From positions 1 to 64,000 of the forward strand of contig NZ_LGHK01000042.1 in the NCBI RefSeq assembly GCF_001908235.1: DNA of 64,000 nucleotides. Reading direction: 5' to 3'. Position numbers and translations under genes: made by a program. Positions 1-7,875 of the stretch are shown piece after piece; positions within the stretch are counted from its first letter, which is position 1; each line of letters begins with the position of its first letter. The notes under the pieces were generated by a model. It was not told the DNA's origin, searched no databases, and saw nothing but the letters and a program-made list of their open reading frames with translations. This DNA is from Bradyrhizobium sp. NAS96.2. Lineage in GTDB: Bacteria; Pseudomonadota; Alphaproteobacteria; Rhizobiales; Xanthobacteraceae.

Positions 1-1
1 C

Positions 2-94
2 AAGCCGCCAGGCCCCATCACCTTCAAAACCGGCCTCGAACACTTCCACGCCGTCGCCCAAGGATGGAGCCTCAGAGATGTGTGCATGCCCTAG
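2..94 (+). CDS. 3' end of an unidentified protein (partial)
   Basis: The frame beginning at base 2 is open from the window edge to a TAG at 92-94 and encodes about 30 residues ending in SLRDVCMP. The composition is that of an ordinary soluble protein, with none of the Arg/Pro/Ala bias of shadow frames here. I do not recognise the family from so short a tail. It could be chance, because only 30 codons are available. Confidence 0.35.
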   Translation, partial: KPPGPITFKTGLEHFHAVAQGWSLRDVCMP

Positions 95-324
95 TGCGAA
101 AGCAGGGACCCATAACCACGGATGCAGCCGAGAAGCCGCGGCGTACTGGATCGCCCGGTCATCGAGCCGGGCGATGACAGCTGTAGGTGCGAATCGAGCT
201 TCGCGTTCTCGCGACATGAATCGTCCGAGCTTTGCTCTTCGTTTCCGCCCGCTTGAAGAGAGGGCAGCAAAAGCCGGGTGCCGATTGACTTGCACGCCCC
301 CAAATCAGCGCGCGGCTGAGCGCC
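95..324. other. Intergenic stretch with one hairpin
   Basis: No gene is visible here. The only structure is a perfect 9-bp inverted repeat, ATCGCCCGG at 150-158 and CCGGGCGAT at 167-175, with an 8-nt loop. There is no T-tract, so it looks more like a small dispersed palindrome than an intrinsic terminator. Confidence 0.5.
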
Positions 325-672
325 TCACATCAGCTTCAGCGGCGCATCGTGGACCAGGCGCAGATCGATGTTGCCGATCAGCCGCGCGCGGCGCGCCTCG
401 GCGGTGCTGATCGCGGCCTCGGTCTGCCGCAAGGTGCTGACGTTCGATCCGAGCGAGACGATGCCGCCAAGCACCAGCGCAATCGATCCGAGCGCGGCGG
501 TTTCTCCTGAGCCCAACAGGCCGAGCAGCGTGACGAGCAGCAGCATGAACCCGCCGGCGATCGCCACCTTCGATCCGAGAATGATCCGCCGCGACCGTTC
601 GGCGCTCTCGGCAAGCTCCTCGATCTGCGCCTCGATCTCGGAAATCTCGTCGGCCGGCTCGTCTTCGGTCAT
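325..672 (-). CDS. Small two-helix membrane protein, unknown function
   Basis: This 115-residue protein has an acidic N-terminal coiled-coil-like segment (residues 5-30, Glu-rich with regular Ile/Leu). Two hydrophobic helices follow, at about 35-55 and 59-78, separated by a short Gly/Ser/Glu turn. A charged C-terminal helix (about 82-105) ends the protein. That architecture is a helical hairpin in the inner membrane with both ends on the same side. It lies downstream of the acyl-CoA carboxylase gene on the same strand, separated from it by two hairpins, so it is probably its own transcription unit. I do not recognise the family and assign no function. Confidence 0.7.
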   Translation of the reverse strand: MTEDEPADEISEIEAQIEELAESAERSRRIILGSKVAIAGGFMLLLVTLLGLLGSGETAALGSIALVLGGIVSLGSNVSTLRQTEAAISTAEARRARLIGNIDLRLVHDAPLKLM

Positions 673-689
673 CGGATTCGAACCTCGAG

Positions 690-768
690 GGCGGGTTAGG
701 CGGAAGCCGTAACCCGCCGCGGATCGTGCGGAACGAAGATGGTGGGTTACGCTTGCGCTAAACCCACC
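690..768. repeat. Two tandem copies of a GGYGGGTTA-type hairpin
   Basis: Two related inverted repeats lie between the carboxylase stop and the small membrane protein start. The first pairs GGCGGGTTA (690-698) with TAACCCGCC (710-718) and has an inner GGC/GCC stem. The second pairs GGTGGGTT (741-748) with AACCCACC (761-768). Neither has a clear T-run. They resemble short dispersed palindromes and may end or stabilise the carboxylase mRNA. Confidence 0.65.
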
Positions 769-779
769 CTACGACGCTA

Positions 780-2312
780 TCACAACGGCAGATTGTCGTG
801 CTTCTTCGCCGGGATCTCGACCTTTTTGTCCTTCAGCATCGCCAGCGCCCGCGCGATCCGCCGCCGCGTCGAATGCGGCATGATGACGTCGTCGATGTAG
901 CCGCGCTCGGCGGCGATGAAGGGCGACAGGAAGCGGTCTTCGTATTCCTTGGTGCGCGCGGCGATCTTGTCGGGGTCGCCGATGTCGGAGCGGAAGATGA
1001 TCTCCACCGCGCCCTTGGCGCCCATCACGGCGATCTGGGCCGTCGGCCAGGCGTAGTTCATGTCGGCGCCGATTTCCTTCGACGCCATGACGTCGAACGC
1101 ACCGCCATAGGCCTTGCGGGTGATGATGGTGACGAGCGGCACCGTGCACTGCGAATAGGCGAACAGCAGTTTCGCGCCGTGCTTGATCAGGCCGCCATAT
1201 TCTTGGCTCGTACCCGGCAGGAAGCCCGGCACGTCGACGAAGGTGACGATCGGGATGTTGAAAGCATCGCAGAAGCGGACGAAGCGCGCGGCCTTGCGTG
1301 AAGCATCGCTGTCGAGCACGCCCGCCAGCACCATCGGCTGGTTGGCGACGAAGCCGACGGTGCGGCCGGCGATGCGGCCGAAGCCGGTGACGATGTTCCT
1401 GGCGAAGGTCTCCGAGATCTCGAAGAAGTCGCCCTCGTCGACCGCCTTGAGGATCAGCTCCTTCATGTCGTAGGGCTTGTTCGGATTGTCGGGGATCAGC
1501 GTGTCGAGCGACATGTCGACCCGGCCGATGTCGTCGAAGCTCGGCCATTCCGGCACACCGTCGGAGTTGTTCGACGGCAGGAAGTCGATCAGCCGGCGCA
1601 TCTGCAACAGCGCGTCGACGTCGTTCTCGAACGCGCCGTCGGCGATCGAGGAGCGTGTCGCGTGCACCGAGGCGCCGCCGAGCTCCTCCGCCGTCACCAC
1701 CTCGTTGGTGACGGTCTTCACCACGTCGGGGCCGGTGACGAACATGTAGCTGGTGTTCTTCACCATGAAGATGAAGTCGGTCATCGCGGGCGAATAGACG
1801 TCGCCGCCGGCGCAGGGGCCCATGATGACGGAGATCTGCGGGATCACGCCCGAGGCCTGCACGTTGCGCCGGAACACATAGGAATAGCCCGCGAGCGCCG
1901 CGACGCCCTCCTGGATGCGCGCGCCGCCGGCGTCATAGAGGCCGATGATCGGCGCCCTCGCCTTCATCGCCATGTCCTGAAGTTTTGTGATTTTCAGCGC
2001 ATGGGTTTCCGACAGCGAGCCGCCGAAAACCGTAAAGTCCTTGGCAAAGACAAACGTCTTGCGGCCGTTGACGGTGCCCCAGCCGGTGACGACGCCGTCG
2101 CCGGGGATCTTGGTCTTTTCCATGCCGAACTCGATCGAGCGGTGCTCGACGAACATGTCGAATTCCTCGAACGAGCCCTTGTCCAGCAAAAGCTCGATCC
2201 GCTCGCGGGCGGTCAGCTTGCCGCGGGCGTGCTGCGCCTCGATGCGCTTTTCGCCGCCGCCCAGCTTGGCGCCGGCGCGCCGCTCTTCGAGGGTATCGAG
2301 GATGTCTTTCAT
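780..2312 (-). CDS. pccB: Acyl-CoA carboxylase beta (carboxyltransferase) subunit, propionyl-CoA type
   Basis: This 510-residue protein is the carboxyltransferase subunit that moves CO2 from carboxybiotin to an acyl-CoA, most likely propionyl-CoA, giving methylmalonyl-CoA. It has the full tandem crotonase-fold architecture. The N-terminal half contains [10 protein letters not shown] (127-136) and the oxyanion-hole [11 protein letters not shown] (165-175). The C-terminal half contains VDVPGFLPG (359-367) and [11 protein letters not shown] (399-409). Asp407 sits where propionyl-CoA carboxylases carry Asp, whereas acetyl-CoA-preferring enzymes usually carry a hydrophobic residue, so propionyl-CoA is inferred. 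The length is normal for PccB. The biotin-carboxylase partner subunit is not in this window. The gene is divergent from the DUF4260 gene. Confidence 0.93.
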   Translation of the reverse strand: MKDILDTLEERRAGAKLGGGEKRIEAQHARGKLTARERIELLLDKGSFEEFDMFVEHRSIEFGMEKTKIPGDGVVTGWGTVNGRKTFVFAKDFTVFGGSLSETHALKITKLQDMAMKARAPIIGLYDAGGARIQEGVAALAGYSYVFRRNVQASGVIPQISVIMGPCAGGDVYSPAMTDFIFMVKNTSYMFVTGPDVVKTVTNEVVTAEELGGASVHATRSSIADGAFENDVDALLQMRRLIDFLPSNNSDGVPEWPSFDDIGRVDMSLDTLIPDNPNKPYDMKELILKAVDEGDFFEISETFARNIVTGFGRIAGRTVGFVANQPMVLAGVLDSDASRKAARFVRFCDAFNIPIVTFVDVPGFLPGTSQEYGGLIKHGAKLLFAYSQCTVPLVTIITRKAYGGAFDVMASKEIGADMNYAWPTAQIAVMGAKGAVEIIFRSDIGDPDKIAARTKEYEDRFLSPFIAAERGYIDDVIMPHSTRRRIARALAMLKDKKVEIPAKKHDNLPL

Positions 2313-2471
2313 TTGTTTCCGCCCGTGTTAGCTACAGTCCGCGTCCCGGTGCGAGCCGGGTCCGCTTCGTTCGGAATGGCTTTAGCACGGCCATTTCGGA
2401 ACCGGAAAGGCGCTTGTGGGCGGTATTGAGCGCCAAAACGGTAGGATTTTCCGATATCTGGGGAGACTGCA

Positions 2472-2873
2472 ATGACCGACATGACGACTGAAGCGACTGG
2501 CGCCGCGACCGGCGGGGTGCGCACCCTGCTCCGGCTGGAGGGGCTGGTGCTGTTCGTCGGGATGACCGTGCTCTACTACAAGTGGGAGGGTTCCTGGCTG
2601 GTCTATGTCCTGCTGTTCCTGGTGCCGGACTTGAGCTTCGCCGCCTACCTGATCAGCCCGCGTGTCGGCGCCGTCGCCTACAACGCCGCGCACACTTATC
2701 TCGCGCCGGTGGCGCTGATGACGCTGGGTTTTGCCGGCGAAGGACCGCTGGTGCTCTCGATCGCGATGATCTGGCTCGCCCATATCGGGATCGACCGCGC
2801 GCTCGGCTATGGCCTGAAATATTCAACAGGGTTCGGCTACACCCATCTCGGGCGGATCGGGAAGCTCAGCTGA
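2472..2873 (+). CDS. DUF4260 family membrane protein
   Basis: This 133-residue protein has three to four hydrophobic segments (about 18-35, 40-58, 70-88 and 92-108). It shows the LLRLEG opening, the PDLSF and YLISP motifs, the YNAAHTY motif and a C-terminal GYGLKY segment, which I recognise as DUF4260. Family members are small membrane proteins of unknown role. The ATG at 2472 follows GGGGAGA at good spacing. Its last 8 bp overlap the stop of the convergent PAS/PilZ gene, so the two 3' ends are antisense to each other. Confidence 0.85.
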   Translation: MTDMTTEATGAATGGVRTLLRLEGLVLFVGMTVLYYKWEGSWLVYVLLFLVPDLSFAAYLISPRVGAVAYNAAHTYLAPVALMTLGFAGEGPLVLSIAMIWLAHIGIDRALGYGLKYSTGFGYTHLGRIGKLS

Positions 2874-3666
2874 ACGCGACCCCGATCCGGCCCTTCCTGC
2901 GCCAGACCACGCGGCAGCGCCGTTCGGTCGCTTCCATCTCCAGCACGAGACGGAAACTGTCGGGGATCTCAGCCGGATTGCTCGCCTCGACCGCAGCTCC
3001 GGTCGCGGAGAGGTTGCAGACGATGCAGGTCATGCTGCGCCGGGCAAAGCTGATCCGCGCCGCCCGCGCGACATTGCGCCGGGAGGCCCGGCGCTGGTCG
3101 CCGGTGGCAGCTTCGGTCACGACCGCCGAGAAGCCGGAACGGATCCTTCCCTGCAGCCGCACGTCCGCCTGCATGTCGAAATGCTTGACGATGCGAGGCC
3201 TGCTCGCGACCGCCGTCAATTGCAGCGATGCGAGCAGATGCTCGACCTTCGCGCCATTGCCGAACGGCAGCAGCAGCCGCTCGCAATCGACCCGCTGATC
3301 GTTGGCATCGACGGTGGAAAACACCATGTAGACCGCGCAGCCGCTCGCCGCGCAATCCTTCGCCGGCGTCAGCGTGATGCGCCGGAGCGACATCGGGACC
3401 ACCTGCTCCATGGTCTTCCCGGCCCAGGCCGAATTGAACGCCTCGGCGACATTCTCGCCCTGATACATCGCGCGAAACTTGCGCAGGCGGCCCTCGCCTT
3501 CGACCGCCCATGCGACGAGTTGCCGGGGATCATGGATCGCCGGATCCGGCCTCAGCTCGGCGAAGGCGGGAAATGGCCGGCCGGCGGCCAGTTGATCCCA
3601 CTGCGCCAACAGTGCACGCTGGCTTGCCGACCTGATCGCGTCAGGCGCAATGAACCTGAAGGTCAT
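2866..3666 (-). CDS. PAS-like plus PilZ domain protein, putative c-di-GMP effector
   Basis: This 266-residue protein has two parts. Residues 15-150 resemble the PAS-like domain found in many alphaproteobacterial sensors (RPFPAFAELRP opening, then LRKFRAMYQG). Residues 191-266 look like a PilZ domain, with an RRxxR-type motif (QRRASRR, 191-197) and NLSATG (218-223) matching the RxxxR and (D/N)xSxxG signatures that bind cyclic di-GMP. A role in c-di-GMP-dependent control of motility or exopolysaccharide is inferred. The start at 3666 was chosen because AGAGGGG lies just upstream; a TTG farther upstream has no such site. It overlaps the DUF4260 gene tail to tail by 8 bp. Confidence 0.82.
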   Translation of the reverse strand: MTFRFIAPDAIRSASQRALLAQWDQLAAGRPFPAFAELRPDPAIHDPRQLVAWAVEGEGRLRKFRAMYQGENVAEAFNSAWAGKTMEQVVPMSLRRITLTPAKDCAASGCAVYMVFSTVDANDQRVDCERLLLPFGNGAKVEHLLASLQLTAVASRPRIVKHFDMQADVRLQGRIRSGFSAVVTEAATGDQRRASRRNVARAARISFARRSMTCIVCNLSATGAAVEASNPAEIPDSFRLVLEMEATERRCRVVWRRKGRIGVAFS

Positions 3667-3889
3667 CTGCCCCTCTGATGTCGCGTCAGCGCGCAAGGTG
3701 GGCGGCTCGGCTTAAGGATCACTGAAACCCGATCCGCATCAATGCGGGGCCGCCCGGCCGGCGCCATGAATTACCACTTGGCATGGTTAGCGCGCGCTTT
3801 ACACTCGGCCAGGTCACAGGGGGAAAGCTGGGATAGCGGCGAGACGCGCATATTCCCCCGTCCTGAGAGACCGTCATTCCATCCGCCCC

Positions 3890-4002
3890 GTCATTGCGAG
3901 CGAAGCGAAGCAATCCATCGCACGGCAAGTACAGCGATGGATTGCTTCGTCGCTTCAGCGCAAAATTGCTTTGCAATTTTGTCGCGAACTCCTCGCAATG
4001 AC
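3890..4002. repeat. 113-bp inverted-repeat element with GTCATTGCGAG ends
   Basis: Perfect 11-bp termini, GTCATTGCGAG (3890-3900) and CTCGCAATGAC (3992-4002), enclose nested palindromes: GAAGCAATCCATCGC against its complement around 3907-3952, and AAAATTGC/GCAATTTT around 3962-3980. It matches the element at 28332-28416 in termini and core. It encodes nothing and resembles a MITE-like or REP-like dispersed element. The rest of the 377-bp gap between the PAS/PilZ and EamA genes (3667-4043) shows no gene. Confidence 0.85.
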
Positions 4003-4043
4003 GAGACGGATAGATTCTCAGCCCCCGGAGGGCCGATGCCCCC

Positions 4044-4955
4044 TCAGGCAAATCGCCGCGCGAGCACCACGCAGACGACGACCAGCATCGTCGCCGCGAT
4101 CATCGACCACGGCACGGGCTCGTGCAGCAGCAGCCCGGCCAGCGCGAGGCCGAAGAACGGCTGCAGGAGCTGCAACTGGCCGACGCTGGCGATGCCCCCG
4201 AGCGCAAGCCCGCGATACCAGAACACGAAGCCGACCAGCATGCTGAAGATCGAGACATAGGCGAGCCCGAGCCAGGCCGGCGCGCCGATGCCCTGCCAGC
4301 TCGGCGGCAGCGTCATGATGGTCATCAGCAGCATCACCGGCGCCGAGAGCACCAGCGCCCAGGAGATCACTTGCCAGCCGCCGAGCCGGCGCGACAGCGC
4401 CGCGCCTTCGGCATAGCCGAGGCCGCAGACGACGATGGCGGCGACCATCAGCAAGTCGCCGCTCAGCGAGGCCGATCCGTCATTCGACAACGCAAACCCG
4501 GCTACCGTCGCGCCACCGACACAGGAGAACAGCCAGAACTTTGGCTTCGGCCGCTCGCCGCCGCGCAGCACGCCGAACACCGCGGTCGACAGCGGCAGCA
4601 GCCCGATGAACACGATCGAATGCGCCGAAGTGATGTGCTGGAGCGCAAGCGCGGTCAGCAGCGGAAAGCCGATCACGACGCCGAGCGCGACGATGGTCAG
4701 CGACACCAGGTCGCGCCGCTCCGGCCAGGGCTGCCGCAGCACCACGAGCAGCACGGCGCCGAGCAGCGCCGCGATCGCCGCGCGCGCCGAGGTCAGGAAC
4801 AGCGGCGAGAACCCGGCGACAGCGACGCGAGTCGCGGGCAGCGAGCCGCTGAAGATGATCACGCCAAGCAGGCCGCTGCCCCAGCCTTCCAGCGACGCGC
4901 CGCTGCTCGCCTCGCCCGCCCAGGACTTTCCCGACAACGTCTTCGAATCGCTCAT
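4044..4955 (-). CDS. EamA/DMT family transporter
   Basis: This 303-residue protein has about ten hydrophobic helices in two five-helix halves. The glycine-rich first helix is followed by ATRVAVAGFSPLFL, and the second half ends in the QLLQPFFGLALAGLLL segment and a basic tail, as is typical of EamA drug/metabolite transporters. Substrates in this family range from amino acids to other small metabolites; here the substrate is unknown. The ATG at 4955 is preferred over the adjacent GTG at 4958. It is divergent from a MocR-type regulator 106 bp away, which suggests that regulator controls it. Confidence 0.87.
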   Translation of the reverse strand: MSDSKTLSGKSWAGEASSGASLEGWGSGLLGVIIFSGSLPATRVAVAGFSPLFLTSARAAIAALLGAVLLVVLRQPWPERRDLVSLTIVALGVVIGFPLLTALALQHITSAHSIVFIGLLPLSTAVFGVLRGGERPKPKFWLFSCVGGATVAGFALSNDGSASLSGDLLMVAAIVVCGLGYAEGAALSRRLGGWQVISWALVLSAPVMLLMTIMTLPPSWQGIGAPAWLGLAYVSIFSMLVGFVFWYRGLALGGIASVGQLQLLQPFFGLALAGLLLHEPVPWSMIAATMLVVVCVVLARRFA

Positions 4956-5036
4956 CACGCACCTCGTCTTTCGCGGGCGAAGATAGCGGCGAGGGGCTGG
5001 CCAAGGCAGTTACGGATCAGTACAATATCGCCAAAC

Positions 5037-5060
5037 TGTATGGGTAAAGGTAGGCATACA
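5037..5060. promoter_or_regulatory. Inverted repeat in the MocR/EamA divergent region
   Basis: TGTATG (5037-5042) and CATACA (5055-5060) form a 6-bp inverted repeat around a 12-bp centre, directly before the proposed MocR start. Its place between a regulator and its presumed target suggests an operator. It also covers the AGGTAGG that would serve as ribosome binding site for a start at 5062. This is positional inference only. Confidence 0.35.
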
Positions 5061-5061
5061 C

Positions 5062-6465
5062 TTGCAGCGACCAGCCAACGTGCCAAAGGCGACCCGGACC
5101 ACCGACGTGATGAACGCGATCCGCGCCAGGATCGCGAGCCGCGCGCTTGCCGCCGACGACCGCCTGCCCTCGATCCGCAGCTTTGCCGCGACCATGGGCG
5201 TCTCGCCCTCGACCGTGGTCGAGGCCTATGACCGGCTCGCCGCGGAGGGCCTGATCCGGGCGCGGCCGGGCTCCGGCTTCTATGTCTCGTCGGCTGCGCT
5301 GCCGCCGCTTTCGCTGGCCAAGGACCAGCCGCAGCACGACCGCGCCGTCGATCCGTTCTGGGTGTCGCGGCAATCGCTCGACGCCGCGAGCGGCGCGCTG
5401 AAGCCGGGCTGCGGCTGGCTGCCCGCCGACTGGATGCCGACCGAGGCGCTGCGGCGCGCGTTCCGCGGCCTGGCGCGGGCCGAGGACGCCGTGCTCGCCG
5501 ATTACGGTGCGACGCGCGGCTCGCTGGCCCTGCGCCGCACGCTGATGGCGCGGTTCGCCGACGAGGGCCTCGAAGTATCGCCCGAGCAGGTGCTGCTCAC
5601 GATGTCCGGCACCCAGGCGATCGACCTGATCTGCCGCTTCCTGCTGCGGCCCGGCGACACGGTGCTGGTCGACGATCCCTGCTATTTCAATTTCCGGGCG
5701 CTGCTGCGCGCCCATCAGGTCAAGCTCGTCAGCGTGCCCTACACCCCGTCGGGCCCCGATGTCGCAAGCTTCGAGGCCGTGCTGGAAGCCGAGCGGCCGC
5801 GGCTCTACATCACCGTATCCGGGCTGCACAATCCGACCGGGGCGACGATGTCACCGCAGACCGCGCACCGCGTGCTGAATGCCGCCACCGCCTGCGATCT
5901 CACCATCGTCGAGGACGACATCTTCGCCGATTTCGAGCCGGAGCCGTCGGCGCGGCTCGCGGCCCTCGACGGGCTCAACCGCGTGATCCGGATCGGCAGC
6001 TTCTCCAAGACGCTGTCGGCGTCGCTGCGCTGCGGCTTCATCGCGGCGCGCGCCGACTGGATCGAGCAGCTGGTCGATCTGCAGGTCGCCACCGGATTCG
6101 GCGGCCCCTGCGCGGTCGCGGCCGAAATCATCGCCAGCGTCCTGGCGACCGGCTTCTACCGCAAGCATGTCGAGGAGCTGCGCCGGCGGCTCGTGCGCGC
6201 CCGCCGCGACGTCGGCGAGAAGCTGCAGCGCATCGGCATCCAGCCGTGGCTGATGCCGCGCGGCGGCTTCCAGCTCTGGTGCCGCCTGCCCGACGGCTGC
6301 GATTCCGCCGACGTGGCGCGCGCCGCGCTCGCCGACAACATCGTGCTGGCGCCGGGCAACGTGTTCAGCACCACGCAATCGGCCACCGGCTTCATGCGCT
6401 TCAACGTCGCGCAGTGCAGCGACCCGAAACTGATGCCGGTGTTGCAGCGGGCGATCGGGCGCTGA
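5062..6465 (+). CDS. MocR-type (GntR HTH plus aminotransferase fold) transcriptional regulator
   Basis: This protein of about 467 residues carries an N-terminal GntR winged helix (about 12-78: DRLPSIRSFAATMGVSPSTV, then RARPGSGFYV). A fold-type I PLP aminotransferase domain (about 110-465) follows. It has HNPTG (256-260), the DD pair at 285-286 and the PLP lysine Lys316 in SFSKT. MocR regulators sense PLP or amino compounds and usually act on a neighbouring gene, here the divergent EamA transporter. The start is a TTG at 5062 behind AGGTAGG; a GTG at 5107 or ATG at 5110 would remove part of the first HTH helix and is less likely. Confidence 0.9.
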   Translation: MQRPANVPKATRTTDVMNAIRARIASRALAADDRLPSIRSFAATMGVSPSTVVEAYDRLAAEGLIRARPGSGFYVSSAALPPLSLAKDQPQHDRAVDPFWVSRQSLDAASGALKPGCGWLPADWMPTEALRRAFRGLARAEDAVLADYGATRGSLALRRTLMARFADEGLEVSPEQVLLTMSGTQAIDLICRFLLRPGDTVLVDDPCYFNFRALLRAHQVKLVSVPYTPSGPDVASFEAVLEAERPRLYITVSGLHNPTGATMSPQTAHRVLNAATACDLTIVEDDIFADFEPEPSARLAALDGLNRVIRIGSFSKTLSASLRCGFIAARADWIEQLVDLQVATGFGGPCAVAAEIIASVLATGFYRKHVEELRRRLVRARRDVGEKLQRIGIQPWLMPRGGFQLWCRLPDGCDSADVARAALADNIVLAPGNVFSTTQSATGFMRFNVAQCSDPKLMPVLQRAIGR

Positions 6466-6566
6466 TCTTCGGTCGACCCGGAACCGGCCTTGCGCGCGAC
6501 GGCGCGCGGTAAGAACTTTCGGAACCCTGCCGCGTTATGAGGCATCAACCGGTAGAGGAGCCCAGG

Positions 6567-7055
6567 ATGTCTCGATCAAACATCGCGAAGACCAGCCTCG
6601 TGCTGCTGTCGCTCGGCGCGCTCGCATCGCCCTTGCAGGCCGCGCCCGCCTCGCCCCTGCTCGCCATGGCGGGTTCGTGGTCCGGCGGAGGCACGCTCAC
6701 GACATCGGACGGCATGCAGGAGCAACTGCGCTGCCGCGCCAAATACGACGTCGACGGCACCGGCGCCGAACTTCGCCTGTCGCTCAAATGCGCCAGCGCG
6801 AGTTACAATTTCGACCTCACCAGTGACGTCGCATATCGCGGTGGCGCCATCTCCGGTGCATGGACCGAGGCGAGCCGCAATGCGTCCGGAACGATCTCGG
6901 GGCGCGCGAGCGGCGATCGCGTTGAAGCCGCCGCGCGCGGCGACAATTTCTCTGCCGACCTCTCGCTCACCACGCGTGGCGGCAAGCAATCCGTGTCGAT
7001 CCGTCCGCAGCAGAGCAACGTGACGGCGGTTTCGCTCACGCTCGCGCGGCACTAG
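6567..7055 (+). CDS. Secreted protein of unknown function
   Basis: This 162-residue protein has a Sec signal peptide (residues 1-24, LVLLSLGALASPLQA) with likely cleavage after AQA-like residues near APA. The mature part begins LLAMAGSWSGGG and is rich in beta-strand-forming alternation, with two cysteines that could pair. The look is that of a small periplasmic beta-barrel or lipocalin-like fold, but I do not recognise a named family. The ATG at 6567 follows AGAGGAG and is preferred over an upstream in-frame start. It lies downstream of the MocR gene on the same strand with a gap of about 100 bp. Confidence 0.7.
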   Translation: MSRSNIAKTSLVLLSLGALASPLQAAPASPLLAMAGSWSGGGTLTTSDGMQEQLRCRAKYDVDGTGAELRLSLKCASASYNFDLTSDVAYRGGAISGAWTEASRNASGTISGRASGDRVEAAARGDNFSADLSLTTRGGKQSVSIRPQQSNVTAVSLTLARH

Positions 7056-7057
7056 CG

Positions 7058-7121
7058 CGTGATGAGATCAGGTCGAGCGGCGCTGCGCTGCGTCGCCCCG
7101 CTCTTACGGGGCGAGGTGAAG
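7058..7121. repeat. Repeat fragment: CGTGATGAGATCAGGT-type block plus hairpin
   Basis: The block at 7058-7078 matches 29727-29747 at 19 of 21 positions; both begin within 5 bp of an unrelated stop codon. It is followed by a hairpin CGCCCCG (7094-7100)/CGGGGCG (7107-7113) and by AGGTGAAGCG, which also ends the element at 26624-26754. It looks like a shortened member of the same dispersed family. Confidence 0.55.
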
Positions 7122-7135
7122 CGAAGTCCGCGTCG

Positions 7136-7792
7136 CTATTTCTCGCCAATCTTGAACGGCTCTTCCTTGCCCGGCGGCACGGTCTCCTCCGCCATCGCCA
7201 GGATCATCGCCACCATCACGTAATTGCCGGCGAGCGCGGTGAGATCGACGATCTGCTGATCGTTGAAGATCGTCTTAGCCCGCGCATAGGTCGCGTCGGA
7301 AACCTTCTTGGTCGTGGTCAGCTCGGTGACGAAGTCGTACACCACAGCCTCGTCGTCGGCCATTTTCGACGGACGGTTGCCGGCCTTCAGCTCGGCGATC
7401 ACGTCGGCCGACAGTCCGGCCTTGGCCGCGAGCGGCGCATGCGCGAACCATTCGACCTGCGAGCGCCACTGCCGGCCGATGATCAGGATCGCGAACTCGT
7501 TCAGCCTGATCGGCACCGAGGTCTGCCAGCGCAGATAATAGAACAGATCATAGAGCCGCTGGCCGAGCACCGGGCTCCGGATGATCGGATTGTAGGGCCC
7601 GCCGATGCCGACGCTCGACACTTTCATGATCTGCTCGCCGAGCGGCTTCTGCAGGTCGTTGAGCTGATCCATCGTGAGCTGCGGGAAGCGCGGCTCCTTG
7701 CTGGTGACGGGCGCGGAGAACATCGTGGCCGCGAGCCAGCCGCCGGCCGCGGCCAGCGTGAGCGACGAGAGCCAGACTGTTGCCGAATGCAT
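7136..7792 (-). CDS. Carboxymuconolactone decarboxylase (CMD) family protein, exported or membrane-anchored
   Basis: This 218-residue protein has an N-terminal hydrophobic segment (about 5-27) acting as signal peptide or anchor. A CMD/AhpD-like helical domain follows, with the hallmark EWFAHAPLAAKAGLS segment and the later DLTALAGNYVMVAMIL helix. It contains no cysteine at all, so it cannot be an AhpD-type CxxC disulfide reductase; it belongs with the Glu/His-type CMD proteins whose reactions are mostly unknown. The ATG at 7792 follows GGAGGAA. It lies downstream of the beta-lactamase gene on the same strand. Confidence 0.85.
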   Translation of the reverse strand: MHSATVWLSSLTLAAAGGWLAATMFSAPVTSKEPRFPQLTMDQLNDLQKPLGEQIMKVSSVGIGGPYNPIIRSPVLGQRLYDLFYYLRWQTSVPIRLNEFAILIIGRQWRSQVEWFAHAPLAAKAGLSADVIAELKAGNRPSKMADDEAVVYDFVTELTTTKKVSDATYARAKTIFNDQQIVDLTALAGNYVMVAMILAMAEETVPPGKEEPFKIGEK

Positions 7793-7875
7793 GATTCCTC
7801 CGGTTTTGCTTTTGTCGGAGGATGCTAGTCGAGCCGCGAGGTGACGACCAGCCGCGCTGTGCGTAGATCAGCCCG

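Noticed and set aside
150..175. Hairpin considered as a terminator of the edge gene
   Set aside because: There is no T-run, the loop is 8 nt and the stem is only 9 bp, so it is listed only as intergenic structure.
3742..4260. 172-codon frame over the repeat element and the EamA 3' end
   Set aside because: It reads through a non-coding palindromic repeat and antisense to a real transporter gene.
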